64,000 bases of DNA from Diorhabda sublineata (taxonomy: Eukaryota; Arthropoda; Insecta; Coleoptera; Chrysomelidae). The stretch is from contig NC_079482.1 of the NCBI RefSeq assembly GCF_026230105.1, forward strand, positions 19,158,001 to 19,222,000, read 5' to 3'. This document shows, piece after piece, positions 12,932 through 24,960 of the stretch. The notes under the pieces were generated by a model. It saw only the letters and a program-made list of their open reading frames with translations. It did not search any database and had not been told where the DNA came from. The position numbers and the translations under genes were made by a program. The first letter of the stretch is position 1. Every line of letters starts with the position of its first letter.

Positions 12932-13834
12932 AGGGGTTTTCCAATAAGGACTTGACAACTTGTTTTCAAAATAAAATGAAAACCATTTGAGATATTTGAA
13001 AAGTTTCATTATCGGGTTGAAGTACATTCAAAACATTTATGAATGGAACTCGAGTTCGATCATATGGCTACCGCGGGCACGTTTGGAGCGGTTGATTCGT
13101 TGGACCCAATTTTCCATGACTCGGCCACATATTTCGCGTTCAATGTTGGCTTTGAGCTCTTCCAACGTCGTCGGGTTATCAGCATAGACCAATGACTTGA
13201 CGTAGCCCCAAAGAAAAAAATATAGAGGCGTTAAATCGCACCAACAAGGCGGCCAATTTACTGGTCTTGAGATAACACACCCATCAAACTTATTCTTCAA
13301 TAAATCGATTGTAACGTGTGCTGTGTGGCCTGTGGCGCCGACCTGTTGAAATTCTTGAGTGAGCCCGATCTTGTATGGGTGTAAAGTAAAATCCTTACGC
13401 AAAATTCGCCATAAAGTGGTCTTGGCGATGCCCAACTATCGAGAACGCCGTGGAATTGACTGATTTGGATCATTTGCTACGGATGTTTCAACGGCAGCGA
13501 TATTTTCGACACTTCGACCAACCCGTAGTCTCACTTTCACGGCAACATCACACAACGAATATGTAGACTCAAACTTTTTCACTAAACTTGTTACTCCCTG
13601 TCTACTAGGTCGAGAATTACAACCGAAAATCGGAGTTAACGCTCTTAAAGCAGCGGCCACCGATTCCTGTAGAATTTCTGTAGAACATTTTTAAAATTTG
13701 CAAACGTTGTTCCTTCATGTACTACACCATGATGAAAAGGTTATATCTACTGAAGAAACTGACATTTACAGTTCGATGTTAAGTCAAAAGGTGCGTTCAC
13801 AACCTAAATTCAAAATTGTTGGATTGGAAAACCT
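12932..13834. mobile_element. Internally deleted Tc1/mariner-superfamily element
   Basis: The element is bounded by short inverted ends: GGGGTTTTCCAAT near 12933 and the reverse complement of AGGTTTTCCAAT near 13,823-13,834. TA dinucleotides flank both ends, as expected for this superfamily. It contains the broken transposase at 13037-13730. At about 0.9 kb it is shorter than an intact ~1.2-1.3 kb element, because the middle of the gene is missing. The exact ends are uncertain by a few bases. Confidence 0.6.
13037..13730 (-). pseudogene. Transposase of Tc1/mariner superfamily, broken and internally deleted
   Basis: Read on the minus strand, an N-terminal helix-turn-helix region (ALRALTPIFG..., then SLVKKFESTYSL near 13,650-13,550) is followed by LGIAKTTLWRILRKD and LHPYKIGLTQEFQQV near 13,430-13,340. 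The frame then jumps directly to NKFDGCVISRPVNWPPCWCD and LTPLYFFLWGYVKS near 13,290-13,190. The usual first and second catalytic Asp regions are missing, so a few hundred bases have been deleted. The third catalytic position (PLDFFLWG in relatives) is Tyr here. A TAG between RRSR and LGIAK at about 13,436 is probably a CAG-to-TAG change, and the N-terminus is also frameshifted. It cannot make an active enzyme. Confidence 0.75.
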
Positions 13835-15189
13835 ATATATGATTGAACAATATAAAACTCAACTGTGAATGCTAGTTTTCGGACAGACGGATAGTTTTAG
13901 CAGAGAAAAATATGAATATTTCTTAATTAGTTATATGCAATGCAAAAATACACAAAATTCACATAGTACGAATGAAGCATAATAGCACCACATAGATTAT
14001 GATCTATCTTTTGCAAAACTCACCTATGCTCAACAGGTTTTTTTCCAAAAACTCAAGCAGTTACAAGAATCTCTGGAAAAAATTACAGTCGAAAAGGTTT
14101 CTTATTAAGTTTTATTAATTGTTTTCTTTTCTATCTATTCAATTAATGCTCATTTTGAAATAGAGAATTGTTATTTTAACTTGAAAATCCTTATATTAAA
14201 TCTTTGTACCACTGAACCTCGTCACAAGATAAGAAAATCCAGCGGTTTGTTGTTTAATTATTAGTTTTATTCTTATGTTTTATAATTGGTATTTTCTGAA
14301 ACTCTCTAGTTTCTTCAATAATTATGAGTTCGTAATATTGATTCAAAGCAACTACCAACTCTCTTTGCATCATAACTAATTTCTATCAAATGTAAGTAAA
14401 TCTAGGACATCGCATCAACACATTACTTTTATTTTGTTAGGTATCTTCTTTATTTTAATATATTCTGTGTTGACCCTGCGAAAATTTTGAACCATTCACC
14501 ATCAGTAGTTCGCTCTAATGTAAATCCAGTTGCCTTTCTAGAATAAACATACACTAGAAATAAATTGGAAATGGACAATACGGAGAACCATTTCAAAATT
14601 CAAACTAATTCGAAAAAGAATGAAATTTTAAAGGAAATACTAACTCACTTTTGAATCATACTATACGCTACCGACTTTTTCTCATTAGTGTACTTACGAG
14701 TGTTGAAATAATTCAAATCGTAGCTCAACTTTGTCATCTCCTAATTTCATTTCAGTACATTCCATTTGATCCAATTTATAATCTCGAAAGCATAACTAAA
14801 GTCTATCCATATTTGATGAATTTATGGCATGTCTCTTGTCTCTAATGCGGTTATTTTGAGTTATGCCGTACCAGGATATGACGATTTTAATCGAATTTAT
14901 CGTTGAAATTGAACCCCCGTTTCGAAGGATTGTATGAATATAATGAGATAATTAAATGCATGAAATATGAAAGACTACATTGAGTTTTTTGTATAAAAAT
15001 ATGTTGAAGTATGTCGACAGATTAGCTTTTTTCCACGCAATACACTTTATGTTATACTGTATTGTAATATATGTTCTATTACTGTCAGCGTGAGTTCAAG
15101 AAATGATATATTAAATTTCAATGCCAGTGAAGTGAGACTGTATACAAGACTATACAAAGCATATACAAAAAGTAATTACAATAAAAAAG
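13835..15189. other. AT-rich region, no gene recognised
   Basis: Nothing was recognised on either strand. Open frames such as 14651-14845 have no motif. Confidence 0.5.
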
Positions 15190-15450
15190 CTCGGCATGGA
15201 AATGTGTTATAAAATCAGCATACTCTTTGGAATCTCAAAACACTGCGGCCATGACCTTATTGCCCGCAAAAACGGTATTTGCTTTTTTGGAAGCACGTCC
15301 CTCGGATGAAGTTCATGGTTTGCACTGAATTTTTGTTTTTGGGATTCATCCAAGTTTCATCTACTAAGAAGTATCGATAGAAAAATTCACGATATTTGAA
15401 TGTAATTTTAAATTATTCATGAGAGTGAGCTTTTGGACTTCATCAAGCGA
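15190..15450 (-). pseudogene. Decayed mariner transposase, central fragment
   Basis: On the minus strand, the stretch around the first catalytic Asp reads FLVDETWMNPKNKNSVQT (relatives: VDETWIHYYTPETKQQS). After a frameshift it continues as GRASKKANTVFAGNKVMAAV and FWDSKEYADF (relatives: KAKTVPSAGKVMASVFWDSKG). The first catalytic Asp (VDET) is retained. The N-terminal HTH and the C-terminal HDNARPH/SPDLAPSD blocks are not recognisable next to it, so only about 85 codons survive. Family assignment is by these motifs. Confidence 0.65.
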
Positions 15451-18028
15451 CCGCAGCACCCACCTTGAAAATAACTTTTTCATACGTAACTTTCCATGTT
15501 AAAAGTTGAGAAGAAAACTGAGCATTTGGTCAGATTCATGTGAAAATTTGAGAACTAATTTCAAAAAATAGCGGAAATTACCCCTATAATTAACATTGAG
15601 AAAGTGTTCTCAACCTCTGAAAAGTTACTCTTTTGTCAAATCGTACTCGATCAAAAAACCATGAACATTTCTAATTTAAAAGACCATTTCCCGTGAATTG
15701 CATTTCCTCTATGGGAATGCATCAGTAAGAGAAAGTAACGTATTAACAACTAACCCAACTATATAAGTTATTGTGTGTACACTTTCCTATAATTTTGAGA
15801 CAGGGTGATGCAGAAAAATTCCTCGAACCATAGTTATCAGCAATTGCCAAAAATACAACTCAAATCTAAATCATAGAAACATAACCAGATAACTAGTTCA
15901 AAAGGGTTCCGAAGTAGAGCTGCGCAGCGAAACCCTTAAACCCTCTATTAGTGGAAAAAATGGTTTCTCTTCTTTCTGCTTAAAACGAGCACCAGTAATA
16001 CTTTATTATTAGATCAAATGATTCTAATAAAAAAATAGATATGTGATACTTAATAAATTGTAATGTCTAATAACTAGGTTAGTAAATAATTTCGATGAAA
16101 TAGAAAATATAACGGTTAATTTCATTACAAATGCCAAAGTTGTTGCGAGACTTTTGGGCGATAAAGAAATCGAAAATCATGTTTCCATTTGCATATTATT
16201 ATTACTAAAATTGTGAGATGATAATTGGCCTTAGTTACGATCCTAGGACAAAACGACAAAGCTCTGAATGGAAAACTTGTGACTTAAATAGGCTTGTTAA
16301 TCAAAGTCGCACATTAAAATTTCTTTATTCGATTCAGAAGACATACTGTGATTACAGTGCCTAAAAACGTGCCAAAGTTTTTAATATAATGTTTTCCAAT
16401 CTATCTACACCAAATCCATCACAAAGTGACTTTTGTAAAAATTGCTAAAACGTTTCTTACAGTGTAACCGAAAGCCTTTCGGAAAGAAATGCTTGAAATT
16501 GTTAACCAAGGGCGATACTTTTGAGTAGATTAATTCAAATCTAATGTTACCCTTCTACATTTTTTAATAGAATACTATTCACACCTAATATTTCATCCAC
16601 GGTTGGCCTTTGTGGAGCAAAAATTTTACGTATAAATAACATGAGAATTAGTCGGAAACGCTGAGTAAATATTTCGTTTCTTGTTGATTTGTATCTGTTA
16701 ATCTTATAAAGATAGTAGTTAAGACCAATATGGAATAAGTAGATTATCCTTCTAAGGATAATAAATTCATCTCTGTCAAACAATGGCTTGTTTACCAGTG
16801 CTACACTGGGAGCTTGAGAAAAGTGAATATTCAGGGGCGGACTTGGAAGGTTTCCATAACAAATTGGAAATTGTCTTCGTTTTTGAACGTTGAAAATTTA
16901 CTAGTCTATGATGTATAGTGGTAAAATAGATTGCAAGTTTTATCAGTCTACCATACTTTTAAATAAAATGGAGACACTTGTGTTTTTAATACCAAAAATA
17001 ACGGAAACAATTTACCACAAGTTCTTTTCCAATCCCTTGAAAGTCAAATGTGAATATCCAAATAAAAAACAATCTATTCCGTATATTAGTGGTGCGGATG
17101 GAAAGAAAAATATTTTTTAAAATCCTTCCTTCATCCGAAATTCAAATTGTTTTCTCGCATATTATTTTCAAGGTCTACGAATTGCTTTTTAGGAAACATT
17201 ATAAGTGCAAACAAACTTTAAGACATAACAAAAACGACAAAATTGTTTTGTACAGCTATTTTTTGTCTTTTATTTAGAAAAACATGTTTTGAATATCAGA
17301 GATAAAACACCGCTCCTTTCTGTTCCATAAATACCAGAGCTGGAATAATAAAATGTACACTTCTGTTCATTGAAATAGCATAAAAATCGTGGGAGAGATT
17401 TAGCTGTGTAAATTTAGTTGTTCCCATGTTTACCAATATTAAGTTATCAGATCAGTATTTACAAAAACATTTTCATTATACCATTATTATTAACTCTTTC
17501 AGTCCAGCCGACTCGGAAAACCCCTTACCATTCCAGCATTTTTCTTTGTTACAAGGTATTCTTGAAAATTACAGCAGATCATATTTTTTTCTTCTGAAGA
17601 CAAATACTCTTCTTATTACATCTTTCAGAATCGATTTGGAAGAGCTTGAGTTGATATGGACACCTGGTCAAAAACAGTGTTCTTTAGGCATTCGGAAAAA
17701 TGCTCTATATGATGTATAATGGAACAAAAAAGGTAAAACTATGGGATCTTCCGATGTTATGACCAAACAGACCTACAGACTGAAAGTATTGAAACAAATC
17801 GTATTGGTACATATTAGATCAGAGAATTCGGTTGTTGTCCGATCTGATTGCACCCGGCAATGACTTGGAGAGAAGGATCCGTCTCCTGGAAGAATTAATA
17901 TAGTTTCCCAGGATCTGTCATATCGCATGAAGCAACATAAGTAAGTTACTTCTAAAACAATCCAACAATAAAACTTGGAAATACAGAATAAAAAGAATAA
18001 ATATTTGAATAGGAAAACAAATTTGTTA
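15451..18028. other. AT-rich region, no gene recognised
   Basis: No motif-bearing frame was found. Open frames at 16547-16783, 16908-17277 and 17426-17719 were inspected and not assigned. A short hairpin (CGAAAGCCTTTCGG near 16,470) is present but unremarkable. Confidence 0.45.
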
Positions 18029-18840
18029 GTAATTAATTAGAGTTCCTTTCTGTTCAATAACTGTTTCTAATCTTCTTGGCATGGAGTGAATTGGATTCCG
18101 ACAAATATTTTCATTTAAATTAAGGTCTTTCCATGATAGATAAAATATTTTCTATCATAAGTTTGATTTAATTTTTGTAACATTGTTGTCTAGAATATTG
18201 AGGTAAACTTCAGAGTTGAACGTCAACATATTCGCTTTCAAATCTTTAATTTGATGGTCTGTAAATGCGAATACGTCCATCATTGCATGACTTGAATGTT
18301 TTTTTCATCTGTGAAGACAATTCGTTCCCAAAAATACACATAATTGAGTGCAAACACAACTCTGGTTTGCTTGCAAACATTCGAAAGCAATGTTTTCCTA
18401 TTAATTTCATAATTTTGTAAATCTTTATACCGTCTACATGCCATAGGACGGGATCCTGTAAAGTTTGTTGCATATGAAGCACTAGCAGCCGATTCAAAGG
18501 GACGTTTTCTTAAAAAATGAATCGATGCAACATCTTGTTATTTAAAATTTTCCTTTCAGCGCAAGATCCCGTTTTGTTCCCATCGCTTCTAACTCTGGCT
18601 ACGGTACTCGCATCAAGATCTACATGAGTTGCCAATCTTCTGATAGATCGACTATCTTCCAATTTGGAACCATGGCAGCTTTTTGAATTCCAGTTAACTG
18701 AAGAGGCATTAAGTACACTTTTACTTCAACTGAACTCGAATTGATTATTAAATTATCTGTAAGTGACAATGACAGTGTCATTAGGTAAGAAATCTCCCAG
18801 TTTTGCAATAATGGCAGCTGTTTGAGTTTCAGTTAACTAA
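18029..18840 (-). pseudogene. Tc1-like (DD34E group) transposase, decayed
   Basis: Several transposase blocks appear in order on the minus strand. Near 18,700-18,640 the HTH region reads TGIQKAAMV (relatives: LTEIQKAAI). Near 18,620-18,590 is ATHVDLDASTVARVRS, the second HTH. Near 18,330-18,290 is FALNYVYFWERIVFTDEK, then after a frameshift KTFKSCNDGRIRIYRPSN, matching the WERIVFTDEKTFxS..GRxRVYRP block with the first catalytic Asp. The C-terminal end at about 18,100-18,030 reads NPIHSMPRRLETVIEQKG, the usual SMPRR...VI..KG end of Tc1 transposases. The middle with the second Asp and the Glu is lost or unreadable. The 5' region is partly duplicated: versions of CAGTTAACTxAxGAGGCATTA occur near 18,690 and 18,827. 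Confidence 0.7.
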
Positions 18841-21409
18841 GGAGGCATTACTTATACTTTAAACATTAAGTAAAAACCTCATATTTACGCAAGCAAAATC
18901 TAAGTGAATGCTTTTTCGGTGAACAGAAGTGTAAATAGTGAGAAGTTATTAGTTACTTTTAACCATACTTTAACTTATTCTGTTAGTTTGTTTGCTTAGA
19001 TGGAATACACTAATCAACTTTTCACTAACTTTTAATCATTCTATTAACTCAAAATTTCGCAAATTTTCTCGCTTTTGATGACCGTACATGATTCATTGAG
19101 AAAAAGGTGAAATATTTAATTATATCACGTACATTAATAGAATGTTCTTTATTGAAGTTTTGTCATTATCCAAATTTGATTTTAGAAACTTTATAACAAT
19201 GTTTTATGAAAATAATTTCTATGAGCCTCTAGTCAAATGAGGTATAAAATGTAAAATTGCTTCAATAACTCAATGGTTCGTGATCGCAGCTTATAATACT
19301 ATGGTTGATTATATCTCATGAAGGACATAAATAAAAAAGTCTATAAAAAACTTGTGAAGTTTTATTGTCGATTGTAATAAAGTTAATATTGTAAACATAG
19401 GGACTACTACTTTCTAATAATTAGATGGGAAAAAATTATTATGTGTAATCAAAATACATTGTCATGAATACAGTATACTTTATCTTCATCGGTATTATTA
19501 TTAAAATCAATTTCAAAAACTATTTGTACCAAAATTATAAAAAGTGCTGTTTAACAAAAATGTTAATCATTTAATGTTTTATAAAGTTGCTAACAAAAAG
19601 TTATTTCCAAAAAGTAACTTAGTCACTTACTAATTTAGTTTTTGTTTAAATTTAAATCGAAATATTTAAACTAAAAAATACTGATTTTTTTGGTATTGCC
19701 AAAATATGCTACATTACATATCAAACTATAATGAATATAACAATAAAACCCAATCACAAAGTACTTATTAATTATGGTTAAATTGATTATTATATTTACA
19801 GTAATTCAAAGTATCACAGCAAACATTAAAGATTTTGTTTGTGGAATATGTGGAAAAGGAAAAAAAAATAAATGCATTACAATTTTATAGAATTAAAAAT
19901 GATTTCATCAGCGGCAAAAATTTGATTTATTTCTAGAGTTTTGTTTCCCTTATTCATTCTCATTTCCTCCTAAAATTTGACATATAACGTTTCTCAGCAT
20001 TTTCTAATAAATAAACATACAGTATAAACATTCTACTTGTTGCCTGAAGCTTGAGATTTTGTAGTAAATCAATTAAGTTTATTGGAAAAATCACGATCAG
20101 AAAGTCGGTCCTGTTTTAATATCCAGCAGAAGTTTTTTCTCATGAACATTAAATCAACACTCATCGTTAACCACAAGTTTGTCATTTCCTCTTCATTAAC
20201 TACAGAGACCGTACCATTAAAACGATCTAATAACGTTTTCGAATGTAGTAGTGGTAGTCCTCTTTGTGCTGTTCATGAGTGATTGATTATTATGTAATAT
20301 TCCTCCAGTAATATATCAATTCACTGCAGATAAGTAAGTCAGTAACTTTGACTCGTTCTGTACATTGGTCGTCATTAACCTCTATTCAAAGTTGATTATT
20401 TTGAATAATATATAAAGCAATTCACAGTTTGATTTTAATAATGGTAAAAATAGATCATTACATAAACCTCGTACTGAGTCGCACTCATACGACTTCTAAT
20501 CCAATCCATATATATATTGAATTCATCAAAGAAACAAGTATTAAAAAAATGCTGCTAACAAATAAATACTCATCTGTCATTTACCCATGACATAGTTTGT
20601 TAGTGACACGAAGAAACAAAAAAAAAACAAGACACAACTGACTTAATGTTTCCAATTAAGGTGAATTCAACCGTGCTATTAATTCAATTATGAATCAATG
20701 TATTTTGTTTTCATTTCAAACGGTGCGTTGAACAATATTATTCAGTTACAGTCGATATAACATTTAAGATAAAGGTTATGGCATCAACCCATATAATAAT
20801 TGTAATTGTACTCTTAATTAATTACCGTACTTCAAATCATTATAACGTTCTGTTTCGACGATCTCATTTTATTATACAGTGTACTGGAATAACTATCCAT
20901 AAGATTTGAAGTTAGACACACGTTAATGTTCAAAGATTGTAAACTTTGATTAACGGTATCAAGAAATAAACGCTCTTTAGCATTAAAGTATAAGTCGTCC
21001 AATCAACGCCGGGTGCTTACCTATAATAATGCCCAAGTTAGCATTATTTATTCCTAAATATATTACAGTAATAAATCTACATGACTCTTACAAAACCATT
21101 ACAGGAGAAACCATCCCACTACAATTACAATATAACAATATTTTACTATTCATATATCGAGTAGATTGCTTCACCCCGTATTAGAATAAGTCTAACGTTA
21201 TTTCTAATATAATTTGCAACGTTTAGATTACATTTGAATTGGATAATTTGAAAGTAATAGGCTTATTACTTGATTTTCTTCAATTTGCTTCGTTTTTTCT
21301 TTGTGAGTGAATCCGCAAATTCCCGACAGTAGTTTGATTCCGATTAGTAGTACTTACACACATTGAATACTTTTCAAACTCAAAACACTTATTTAAAATG
21401 CTACCTTAA
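18841..21409. other. AT-rich region, no gene recognised
   Basis: This is one of the most AT-rich tracts. No motif, inverted-repeat element or RNA gene was recognised. Confidence 0.5.
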
Positions 21410-22140
21410 AGTTTGAGATTGGGAAACAGAAAAATTCGCTGGAGACCAGATTTGGTGCATACAGCAGTTGCGATCATTGAGAGAGTCTGAGAAGGTACGT
21501 TGTCCTCATGGAAGAACACTTTCTTTTTCTTCACATTTAGTTGGCTTTTTTGCAGAGTCCTCTTTCATCTTATCAAGCAATGATTTGTGATACCCGATCC
21601 CCAGATATTGTGTTACCTTTTTGCAATCGACTGTCGTTTCAGGAGTGTTGTGTCGGATCTATCTTTTATTAACAATTATGAATCAACGCCAAAAATTCAA
21701 TTCATTTTTTTAAGTCCCATCAAAAAAGCCTGGGTAATGCTCATTCCAATGTGCGGCACCCAACGCACGGTTAGCTTACTCTTGCTTAATTCTTTAGTTA
21801 GAATATCGCAAATGCGTTCTTTTGATATGACAATAGCTTTTACTATCTGTATAATCTCACTCCAACGGTTGTCCTGTACCCGTTGATGAACTTTTTCGAT
21901 GATATCGCTGGTTATCCGATGATATCGCTGGTTATTGCTGTTTATGAATGACTCGAACGCTCTTCGTTGGTTAAGCTGAAACGAGCACGTTTGAATTCAG
22001 TTGCCCAAAACTTTACGGTCGTAAATGATGATGCAGACTCTCCATACACAGTGTTTCACACCTCTTTGATTTGCATAAGCGTATTACCTTTTATAGATAT
22101 TTAATAGCAGATCGATACTCATTTTTTACTATTTTTTGAA
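21410..22140 (-). pseudogene. Decayed mariner transposase
   Basis: On the minus strand, the central block near 21,870-21,770 reads EIIQIVKAIVISKERICDIL and SKSKLTVRWVPH, matching IxEIAEAVGISKERVxxILTEELGMRKLSARWVPR of mariner transposases. Toward the C-terminus, near 21,540-21,500, KKKVFFHEDNVPS corresponds to KKKVLFHQDNAPCH around the second catalytic Asp. Near 21,470-21,430, APNLVSSEFFCFP corresponds to SPDLAPSDFFLFP, where the Asp positions have become Asn and Glu. A ~20-bp segment (GATGATATCGCTGGTTAT) is duplicated in tandem at about 21898-21937. The N-terminal region up to about 22,140 is weakly recognisable. It is inactive. Confidence 0.7.
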
Positions 22141-22879
22141 AATCTTCGGGAACTTTTTAGACAACCCTTTTATACTTGAGATTAATTCCACTTTGAAGAG
22201 AATCTAATTAATCTACTAACGTATTGCACGAAAAAAAAAATGAACAAATTACTGATTTGTTGAGTATAACAGTACAAGCAATGCTTTGAACTAAATAAAA
22301 CTAAAAATAATTCTATTATAAGCTAAGCAGTACTGATAGTGAGTGATGAAAAAATTACTAATATTTAATAGTTACTGAAGACACTGTTTACTGGTTTATT
22401 GCTAACTGCTAACTTGCTCTCTGAAGACGACTTGATTATAGAAACGTTCAAGTCATTCTCGTCGAAAGAAGAATTATTGACATCACTGATTCAACTCATT
22501 CCATCTTCCATTTGAACAATTTTTCTTTGATACCATGTTGGATACATTCCTTTCCGTTGTTGCTTCTCACGTCTTCTACGGTTAGCTTACTACCTTGGAT
22601 ACTTTTACAGTGGATCGCTTCGACGGGTGCGTATTTTGCATACGTGCATTATATCGAAACATTCATACATTATTATTAGGTGATTATGCTGTTTTTAATA
22701 TGGACTACGGCGAATTAGTGAAGCTCCGAGTGCTAATTTTATTAAAATATGAGCAACGCGTTTTAAAGAGAGTGGTTCAATGTTTAAACTACAAGCAAAA
22801 TGTCTTTCTAAAACATCTAGCACCCAAAACAATATTGAGAGTGATAGGCGGTCTGTAAAAAAAGTTCTACGATTTTCTA
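22141..22879. other. Unassigned region between two transposase relics
   Basis: An 87-codon open frame at 22595-22858 (+) may be part of the neighbouring relic: an EQRVLKRV run near its end resembles the start of related transposases. The match is too weak to call. Confidence 0.35.
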
Positions 22880-23470
22880 CTTGGAAGAGATCGTTTGTTG
22901 CATCGAATTTCAAACTTCGATCTTAAAACTGCATCCATACAAGCTGCAGTCAACACAAAAATTGAAAGAATGTGAATTCGTGGAAAGGTTCGTATTCCCA
23001 TATCAGTGGGTTTGTGAACCGTCAAAATTGTCGTTACTGCATCAATGATAATTTTAAACTAAAGCACCAGTCCTTTTTTTCTTTGAAAAGCGGAGGCAAA
23101 ACGTCACTGATAATGCCGATGTTACGATGTTAGAAGTTTTTTTGGCTCCAGAACTTGAAACTTGAAGAATAGTGAATTCTAGTATAATTACACGTCAAAC
23201 GGCTCCATGTTGGTTATGAAACAATTGTTTCCGGGCATGATTTTGAAAAGAGGTGATATTGTATGCTCCTCGTAGTTCAGACTAGATGTCTTTTGACTCT
23301 TCCTGTGGGAGTACATCAAATACAAACTCTACTATAATAATCCAAGAAACATCGATCAGCTCAAGGAGAATATCCTTAGTGAAATGGGAGCAATTAGATC
23401 AGCATTACTAAATAAAGTTTTCGATAATTTCGGGTCGCGGTTGTCGGTCGTAGAGAGGGTCATTATTTAG
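22880..23470 (+). pseudogene. Decayed transposase of the WPPRSPDLTPLDFFLWG group
   Basis: Scattered blocks on the plus strand follow the expected order. KLHPYKLQ near 22,930 is the linker after the second HTH. SGFVNRQNCRYC near 23,005-23,040 matches LNGxVNRQNCRYW, just after the first catalytic Asp. PPRSSD then FDFFLWEYIKYKLYYNNPRN near 23,270-23,350 matches WPPRSPDLTPLDFFLWGYLKSKVYxNNPxT, with the third Asp retained, and IDQLKENILSEM follows. Frames change between blocks and most of the middle is unreadable. It belongs to the same broad clade as the elements at 12.9 kb, 42.3 kb and 55 kb. Confidence 0.65.
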
Positions 23471-24204
23471 ATGGTATTCACAATTCCCCTTATTCTAACT
23501 GTACATTTGTATTATCATTATTATGCCAATTTTACGAAGTTACATGAGACCATCCGACTCAAACAGCGGAATATAATGAGTAAAGATATTAATTTCCTGA
23601 CACTTTCTTAAATATCGGCCAAGACCTGGACAGCATCGTACAGCAATTTCTGCTTTTTAATAAAATCTATAGAATCTTATAACTCTTTTTCTATTTTGTA
23701 TCTATTGATAATAAATATTCATTTTTTTGGTTGGAAACCTTTTCTTGATCACCACAGTAGTTTTTGATAATAACAATAGGGACTTATTTGTAGTTACTTA
23801 TAGTTCGCAGCTACCGTTTCTAGTTCTACAAAAATGTAATGAGACTGAGACCCGTTTTTATCGATTTAACTCGAATTGGGTAGAGATATAACATGAATAG
23901 TTTTCCTTATCCAGACTCTTATGTAAATTACGTTAGAGGTGTATTTTTATTGTTAAAAAGTACAAAGGGTGTGGACTGTGGCTTAAATGTTTAGCTAAAA
24001 TTAAAAAAAACCTGATTGATTGATTGGAAACGAAATGAATTTTAGAATTAAAAGAGTTCTAATATCTTCTAACCGTTGCTAATTACATTGTACAGAATAA
24101 CTGAAAATTGTTATATAATGGAGATTTATTAAACAAAAAATAGTGTTGAAGCATTTCCATACAAAAAGATTATTATTTGTTATTCAATATTTCTTCATCT
24201 ATGA
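23471..24204. other. No gene recognised
   Basis: AT-rich sequence without recognisable motifs on either strand. Confidence 0.5.
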
Positions 24205-24396
24205 TTTATTGAGCCAGTGACATTTTTAACTGATGATTTGGTGTCTGACAATCCATATAACAGAGGTAAATCGAATGGACGACTCTTAGAGGGTGGCAGA
24301 GTAACCCTAACATGTAGCGGAAACTTTTTGCATTACAGCACCGACCCAGATGGATTAAACTACGGAAGGCTTATGTCCAGTAGTCGACTCAGATAA
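24205..24396 (+). other. Open stretch of unknown origin (63 residues, no ATG)
   Basis: After a stop at 24202, the plus strand stays open to TAA at 24394-24396. It reads through DDLVSDNPYNRGKSNGRLLE and GGRVTLTCSGNFLHYSTDPD, ending NYGRLMSSSRLR. It has higher GC and a more protein-like composition than its surroundings. There is no start codon or clear splice acceptor, and I do not recognise the family. It could be a coding fragment of a transposon or a SINE-like repeat that happens to be open. Confidence 0.3.
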
Positions 24397-24723
24397 GCTG
24401 AATGATGATTATTGTGTATTTCAAGTGTGCATGATAAAATGGCGATTCAAATTACCTAACAGAACGACTTAACATCTAGTATGCGTGTTTTTAGTTCGCA
24501 ACTTTTATCACACGATAATTTATATTATAAATGCTCCAAATGTGAATGATAATTTCTCTCAAAAAATTGACCGCAACGAAATCAAAATGTTGATACAGTG
24601 ATTGACATAGGCATGTTTACAAATGTTTATATGAACTATTAACAATTCTTTGTGCTATTATTTGTTATATTTGAACCATTCTAAAACTTTTTTGATTTTG
24701 ATAGGAATTAGTATAGAGTTTCC
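24397..24723. other. No gene recognised
   Basis: AT-rich sequence with no motif on either strand. Confidence 0.5.
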
Positions 24724-24960
24724 TTAAGACTTCTTATCGAATTTTATATGCGACATAGGAAATATTCGACGACTTTCTGAAGACATCACATAACCATACG
24801 TATATTTTGAGTGACTAAATCGCAGTCTTCTGATTATTTTAACTTCTTTCCTTCTTAAAAAGTTCACAGAGAGATGAGAAGTAGATGGATGGATATTGTG
24901 AAGTGCTATCATACTACTGCGTCATAGATAGAGTCAAAAATATTGGATGTAATTGTTGAA
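24724..24960 (-). pseudogene. Jockey-type retrotransposon fragment (post-RNase H block)
   Basis: The minus strand reads FLRRKEVKIIRRLRFSHSKY followed by GYVMSSES, the same block seen at 9.5 kb (NRREAVTIRKLRINHTKITH...YLMSS). It also has the same upstream context, HNIHPSTSHLSVN against HNIHQFLTFPK in the first copy. It is thus a second, shorter copy of the same non-LTR family, covering roughly 65-75 codons after the RNase H domain. RNase H itself is not recognisable here. It is inactive. Confidence 0.65.
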
